Position numbers and translations under genes: made by a program
NCBI GenBank assembly: GCA_030680655.1
Contig: JAUXUZ010000497.1
Coordinates: 1 to 9,667, forward strand
DNA from: Phycisphaerales bacterium
GTDB lineage: Bacteria; Planctomycetota; Phycisphaerae; Phycisphaerales; UBA1924
DNA: 9,667 bases
Reading direction: 5' to 3'
Shown: one piece after another, positions 6,578 through 9,667 of the stretch
Layout of the letters: every line of letters begins with the position of its first letter
Numbering within the stretch: position 1 is the stretch's first letter
Notes under the pieces: model-generated
What the model saw: the letters and a program-made list of their open reading frames with translations, nothing else
What the model was told of the DNA's origin: nothing
Database searches by the model: none

Positions 6578-8818
6578 TTACGCCGCCGCGGCCCGCCGGT
6601 CTATCCCAGTGTTGAGCCACTTATCGCACACCCCCAGCAGCGTTGCGCGGTCGATCGGCTTGGTTGCGTAGTCCGAGCAGCCAGCGGCAACGCACTTCTC
6701 GCGGTCGCCGCTCATGGCGTGGGCGGTGAGTGCAACGATTGGTGTAGAGACACCCATCGATCGCAGGCGGGCGGAGGCGCCATAGCCGTCCAGTTCCGGC
6801 ATCTGCATGTCCATCAGGATCAGCCCGAACGGCCTGCCGAGGGCGATCGATGCCTCGACCGCCTCTACGGCGGCGCGACCGTTTTCAGCGACGGTGACCT
6901 CGGCGCCGGCTTTCTTCAGGAGCATTGAGATCAGGCGTTGGTTGTCTGGTCCGTCTTCAGCGAGGAGGATGCGACCGGAGAGGTGGATGGGGGGCGCGTT
7001 GGAGGTCAGGGGGGCCGTGATGATCGCCTCTTCTGCCTGCTCAATCATGCGCACACGTGAAAGGTCGCCGGTGACAAAGCTGGCGGTGAAAGTACTCCCC
7101 TTGCCTGGCTCGCTGACGACGGTGACATCGCCGCCGAGCATCTGGGCGAGGCGGCGCGAGAGGGCCAGCCCAAGCCCGGTGCCTCCGAATCGACGAGTGG
7201 TAGTAGTGTCTGCTTGGTTGAAGGGCTTAAAGAGCCGGCCCGCCTGCTCTGGTGTGAGCCCGATGCCGGTGTCTGTGACATCGACGGCAAGGGTCTGCCC
7301 GCCGGCGGCGATGGCGTCGCAGCGGACGCAGATCTCGATATCACCGCGTTCGGTGAACTTCACTGCGTTTCCGACGAGGTTGATGATGATCTGGCGCACG
7401 CGGATCGGGTCGCTCATGATCGTGCTGGGGACGGGAAAGACGTACCTGACGTTGAGCGCGAGCCCCTTCTGGGACGTTCGGACGCGCATCATGGCTGCGA
7501 CCTCGGCGACGATCTGGCAGATCGAGCAAGGAACGGATTCGGAGGTCATCTTGCCCGCTTCGACCTTCGACAGGTCGAGGATGTCGTTGATCAGGGAGAG
7601 CAGGTGGTCGCCGTTGGCGCGGATGGTGCGCACGGGCTCAGCAAATTGCGGTCTGATCTCGCCATCGGCCAGTGCGTGCTGGAGCACCTCGGAGAACCCG
7701 AGGATCGCGGTCATGGGTGTGCGGATCTCGTGGCTCATGTTCGCCAGGAACTCGCTCTTGGCGGCGTTGGCGGTTTCGGCGGCGGCCTTCAATAGGTCGC
7801 TGGAGCGCCGGCGCTCACGGTCCGACACGGCAACGCGGATAGCCGCGGCGAGCAGCATCAGCAGCAGCCCTCCCGCGGCGATCAGGCCGGCCTGCGCCAG
7901 GTGTGCCATCGCGACCTCGCGGGTTACCCAGGTCTGCGGCGCGACAAGCATGACGGAGATGCCGCCTCCCTCGAGGGTGGAGAACTCGTGAAGTGGAAAA
8001 ACGGCGACGAGTTTGTCCTGCCAGCGCGAAACAGTGTGCGCTTCGCTCTGACCCGGGTGGACGAGCTTTGAGACTTCGGCGGCGGGGATCGGCGGCTGGG
8101 CGGACGCGCCGTTGATCTCCTCGGAGAAGTAGCCTCCGCTTTCGGTGACAAACTGGATGGTTCCGCCGGCGCGGTCGAGTTTGCGATCCTTCAACAGTTC
8201 GGTGAGGCGATCGAACTTAAGTCGCGCGCTGGCGACGCCGACTTTCTGGCCCGAGGCCTTCTCGATAACTGGTACCGAGTAGGCGACCGACAGGCCTGTT
8301 GATCCGAAGAACGCGGGGGTAATATCGCAGGTCGTCTGGAACTCGAGAACGTCGGTGGCCGCGTCGTTGCGTGCGCACTTTTGGATGATGTCACGCCCGT
8401 CGAAGTTCATGTTCAGGATTCTGGCGACCTGCGCTGGGTCAATGGCGGCACCGCTTGCGTAGACGCTGTTGATCGCCAGGATCCGGCCGTCGGGCCCGAA
8501 CAAAGCCAGGGCGTCGATTTCTGTGGCGTTCTGCACACCGCGATTGGCCAAAGCCGTCAGGACACCTGTATCGCTGCTGCGGAGGGCTGCGGCGATCGCT
8601 GGGTCGCTGGCGACCAACCGCGTGCGGGCCATCGCGGGCTTGACGACGCGCCCGATATCCTGGCGCAGCGCCTGACCGACGTCAAGCAGCGCGGACATTG
8701 CGGCCGACTCAGTTTGAGCGTTTACTTTTACGGGGGCCAGTGCGGCCCACGTTGCCCAAGCGAGCAGTGAGCCACCAACAATGAGCGCGGCGAGGGCGAC
8801 ACGGTTCCAGGTCCTCAT
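6578..8818 (-). CDS. Membrane hybrid sensor histidine kinase with periplasmic Cache-like domain and C-terminal receiver
   Basis: A 746-residue hybrid kinase. Membrane segment 1 is at about 6-27. A periplasmic sensor covers 30-300 and resembles a double Cache domain (ALFGPDGRILAIN at 105-117, AYSVPVIEKASG...VGVASARLKF at 179-202). Membrane segment 2 is at about 303-331. A short linker leads to HisKA with H363 in MSHEIRTP. The HATPase domain has the N box IINLVGNAVKFT (around 480), DTGIG (516-520), F box LFKPFNQ and G2 box GGTGLGLAL (545-553). The receiver (615-735) has the acidic pair E621-D622, phospho-acceptor D670 in LILMDMQMPELDG, T698 and K720. All phosphorelay residues are present, so it should autophosphorylate and pass phosphate to its own receiver. 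The ATG at 8818 is chosen for its GGAG (8825-8828) 6 bases upstream and for placing membrane segment 1 at the N-terminus. No Hpt or output regulator is adjacent. The ligand is unknown. Confidence 0.93.
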   Translation of the reverse strand: MRTWNRVALAALIVGGSLLAWATWAALAPVKVNAQTESAAMSALLDVGQALRQDIGRVVKPAMARTRLVASDPAIAAALRSSDTGVLTALANRGVQNATEIDALALFGPDGRILAINSVYASGAAIDPAQVARILNMNFDGRDIIQKCARNDAATDVLEFQTTCDITPAFFGSTGLSVAYSVPVIEKASGQKVGVASARLKFDRLTELLKDRKLDRAGGTIQFVTESGGYFSEEINGASAQPPIPAAEVSKLVHPGQSEAHTVSRWQDKLVAVFPLHEFSTLEGGGISVMLVAPQTWVTREVAMAHLAQAGLIAAGGLLLMLLAAAIRVAVSDRERRRSSDLLKAAAETANAAKSEFLANMSHEIRTPMTAILGFSEVLQHALADGEIRPQFAEPVRTIRANGDHLLSLINDILDLSKVEAGKMTSESVPCSICQIVAEVAAMMRVRTSQKGLALNVRYVFPVPSTIMSDPIRVRQIIINLVGNAVKFTERGDIEICVRCDAIAAGGQTLAVDVTDTGIGLTPEQAGRLFKPFNQADTTTTRRFGGTGLGLALSRRLAQMLGGDVTVVSEPGKGSTFTASFVTGDLSRVRMIEQAEEAIITAPLTSNAPPIHLSGRILLAEDGPDNQRLISMLLKKAGAEVTVAENGRAAVEAVEASIALGRPFGLILMDMQMPELDGYGASARLRSMGVSTPIVALTAHAMSGDREKCVAAGCSDYATKPIDRATLLGVCDKWLNTGIDRRAAAA

Positions 8819-8908
8819 GCCATGCTCCGACAGTTCTGCGAGGGTGCAACCGCCGAGCACGCGAGTGCATGTGCGCGGCACTGCCCTCGCTATCGAGTAA
8901 AAGTAAAC
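8720..8908. repeat. Perfect 12-bp inverted repeat flanking the kinase start codon
   Basis: GTTTACTTTTAC at 8720-8731 is the exact reverse complement of GTAAAAGTAAAC at 8897-8908, with 165 bases between. Both arms are AT-rich in otherwise GC-rich DNA. The left arm encodes V30-K31-V32-N33 of the kinase. The right arm lies in the non-coding region about 80 bases upstream of its ATG. In the mRNA the two could pair and enclose the ribosome-binding site, or the match may be chance. Confidence 0.4.
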
Positions 8909-9066
8909 CGCAATTCATGCTCGCAGATACAGCGGGCGATTGTTTTCACGATCGGTGAAGCAAAGGCACTTGAACAGGCTGTTGGGTTGACGCAGTTTTG
9001 TCGTTATCAGCCCCAGCGTTGGAGGCCGGCAGGGGAGAGGGAGGTTGGAAGCGGGCGATCAGGCGT
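8819..9066 (-). promoter_or_regulatory. Non-coding region upstream of the hybrid kinase, presumed promoter region
   Basis: About 248 bases separate the 140-residue gene from the kinase on the same strand. The section 8890-9010 is visibly richer in A and T than the flanking genes, which fits a promoter region for the kinase. I could not identify clear -35/-10 hexamers or a sigma-54 element. It contains one arm of the 12-bp inverted repeat and a separate TTCAC-N5-GTGAA dyad (8945-8959). Confidence 0.45.
8945..8959. promoter_or_regulatory. Dyad TTCAC-N5-GTGAA upstream of the kinase, possible operator
   Basis: TTCAC (8945-8949) and GTGAA (8955-8959) are perfect inverted half-sites separated by GATCG. 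The centre lies about 134 bases upstream of the kinase ATG. The geometry suits a dimeric DNA-binding protein, but only one copy is seen and no regulator gene is adjacent. Confidence 0.25.
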
Positions 9067-9489
9067 TCAAGCAGGTGGGTGCCCGAAGAGACGTCCCGAC
9101 AAGGTCTCGAGGCACTGCCGCGACTTTGGCGTGAGCGTTGCCCCGTGTTCGCGCCCGGCCCAGGCGGAGACGGCTGATTCGAACGCGCCCCTGCTGATCA
9201 GGAGAGTGGCCGCAGGCGTGCCCGATGCGCGAGCGGCCGCGCGGAGGACCAGCAACTGGAAGGGTGACAGTCGCCAGAAGAGGGTCTGCACGGCGAGGGC
9301 ACGCGCGTGCGGTGACATGCGCAGCCATGCGCTGACCGTCAGCGCGAAGAGAACGGTCACGCCGATCGCCACGCCCCACACCGTCATCGTGTAGCCGACC
9401 GGCCACGGCTCGGACATGCTCGCCGGCTCGGTCACGAGCCTGACGGGCGTCACCTGGAACAGGACCGGGCCAAGAGTGGAAGCGCTCAT
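9067..9489 (-). CDS. Single-pass membrane protein of unknown function
   Basis: A 140-residue protein I do not recognise. A polar N-terminal region of about 33 residues is followed by one hydrophobic segment at roughly 34-55 (from TMTVWGVAIGV to the TVSAWLR boundary). The remaining 80 residues form a probable cytosolic helical domain containing RLSPFQLLVLRAAAR (73-87) and LLISRGAFESAV (96-107). Positive charges after the segment suggest the N-terminus is outside. The start is well supported: GAGGAGG (9497-9503) sits 7 bases upstream of the ATG. The ATG also overlaps the stop of the preceding gene by ATGA, so translation is probably coupled. The helical segment vaguely recalls domains found in front of PilZ domains in some bacterial proteins, but this is a weak impression only. 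Confidence 0.75.
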   Translation of the reverse strand: MSASTLGPVLFQVTPVRLVTEPASMSEPWPVGYTMTVWGVAIGVTVLFALTVSAWLRMSPHARALAVQTLFWRLSPFQLLVLRAAARASGTPAATLLISRGAFESAVSAWAGREHGATLTPKSRQCLETLSGRLFGHPPA

Positions 9490-9667
9490 GCCGCAGCCTC
9501 CTCAAGCTTGGGTGCACGGGTGGACCATCGCTCGCGGAGGCTTCCTTCGAGGCGCTCGCGGGCGCGCTGTGCCCAGTGGCGCTCCATCGGGTCGATCGCT
9601 CTGCCGGCGGCGTGGGCGACACGGTCGAGCAGTTGAGCGCCGTGCTCGCGGCCGGTTCCGCCGGCGC
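9486..9667 (-). CDS. 3' end of an unidentified gene (5' part beyond the window)
   Basis: An open minus-strand frame enters from the right edge and ends at TGA (9488-9486), giving about 60 C-terminal residues. They are charged and probably helical, with segments such as GAQLLDRVAHAAGRAIDPM, ERHWAQRARERLEGSLRERW and the terminal PKLEEAAA. Reasons to believe it: the frame is open to the edge, its stop forms an ATGA overlap with the well-supported downstream start, and its last codons contain that gene's Shine-Dalgarno sequence. The family cannot be determined from this fragment. Confidence 0.6.
   Translation of the reverse strand, partial: AGGTGREHGAQLLDRVAHAAGRAIDPMERHWAQRARERLEGSLRERWSTRAPKLEEAAA
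9497..9503 (-). promoter_or_regulatory. Strong Shine-Dalgarno GAGGAGG for the 140-residue membrane protein
   Basis: GAGGAGG on the minus strand lies 7 bases before the ATG at 9489. It sits inside the last codons of the preceding gene. It is the clearest ribosome-binding site in the window and settles the start of this otherwise unrecognised gene. Confidence 0.75.

Noticed and set aside
8819..8881. An upstream GTG start (8881) adding 21 residues to the hybrid kinase
   Set aside because: The extension contains two cysteines and no ribosome-binding site. The ATG at 8818 has a well-spaced GGAG and puts the first membrane helix at the N-terminus.
9059..9622. A 187-codon minus-strand frame overlapping the 140-residue membrane protein
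   Set aside because: It is in another frame and reads as Arg/Pro/Ala-rich low-complexity sequence. The overlapping frame has a strong Shine-Dalgarno sequence, an ATGA junction and a proper membrane segment.

Overview
The window is GC-rich, gene-dense bacterial chromosome. The best guess at the organism is a planctomycete, probably of the Phycisphaerae. This is inferred, not proven. It rests on three things: a small membrane protein with an N-terminal zinc-ribbon of the CxxC...CPECG kind that I associate with that class, lipid A synthesis through LpxI, and an Obg GTPase with a very basic lysine/alanine tail. Most genes are single-copy housekeeping or envelope genes. I see no tRNA, rRNA, CRISPR array, insertion sequence or prophage gene.

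Layout, left to right. Positions 1-2722 hold a likely minus-strand operon: a zinc-ribbon membrane protein, an MFS_3-type exporter, and a GNAT N-acetyltransferase of the phosphinothricin acetyltransferase group that runs off the left edge. A short divergent region (2723-2833) separates it from two plus-strand genes: a stand-alone PilZ protein with both c-di-GMP motifs intact, and, after a 282-base gap, the ribosome-assembly GTPase Obg. Obg converges with a minus-strand pair, with 8 bases between the stop codons. That pair is lpxI followed by a TlyA-like rRNA 2'-O-methyltransferase, joined by an ATGA stop/start overlap.

Next on the minus strand is a 746-residue membrane hybrid histidine kinase (periplasmic sensor, HisKA, HATPase, receiver), preceded by about 250 non-coding bases that hold short palindromes. 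The right edge has a 140-residue single-pass membrane protein of unknown function. It overlaps by ATGA the 3' end of another unknown gene cut by the window edge.

Working picture: Obg and the TlyA-like enzyme both concern ribosome maturation and sit tail to tail. LpxI makes lipid X for the outer membrane. PilZ and the hybrid kinase are signalling parts without an obvious partner here. I found no convincing novel multi-gene system. The items most worth a second look are the histone H1-like tail on Obg, the loss of the S4 domain from the TlyA-like enzyme, the unassigned gene pair at the right edge, and the inverted repeat spanning the kinase start.
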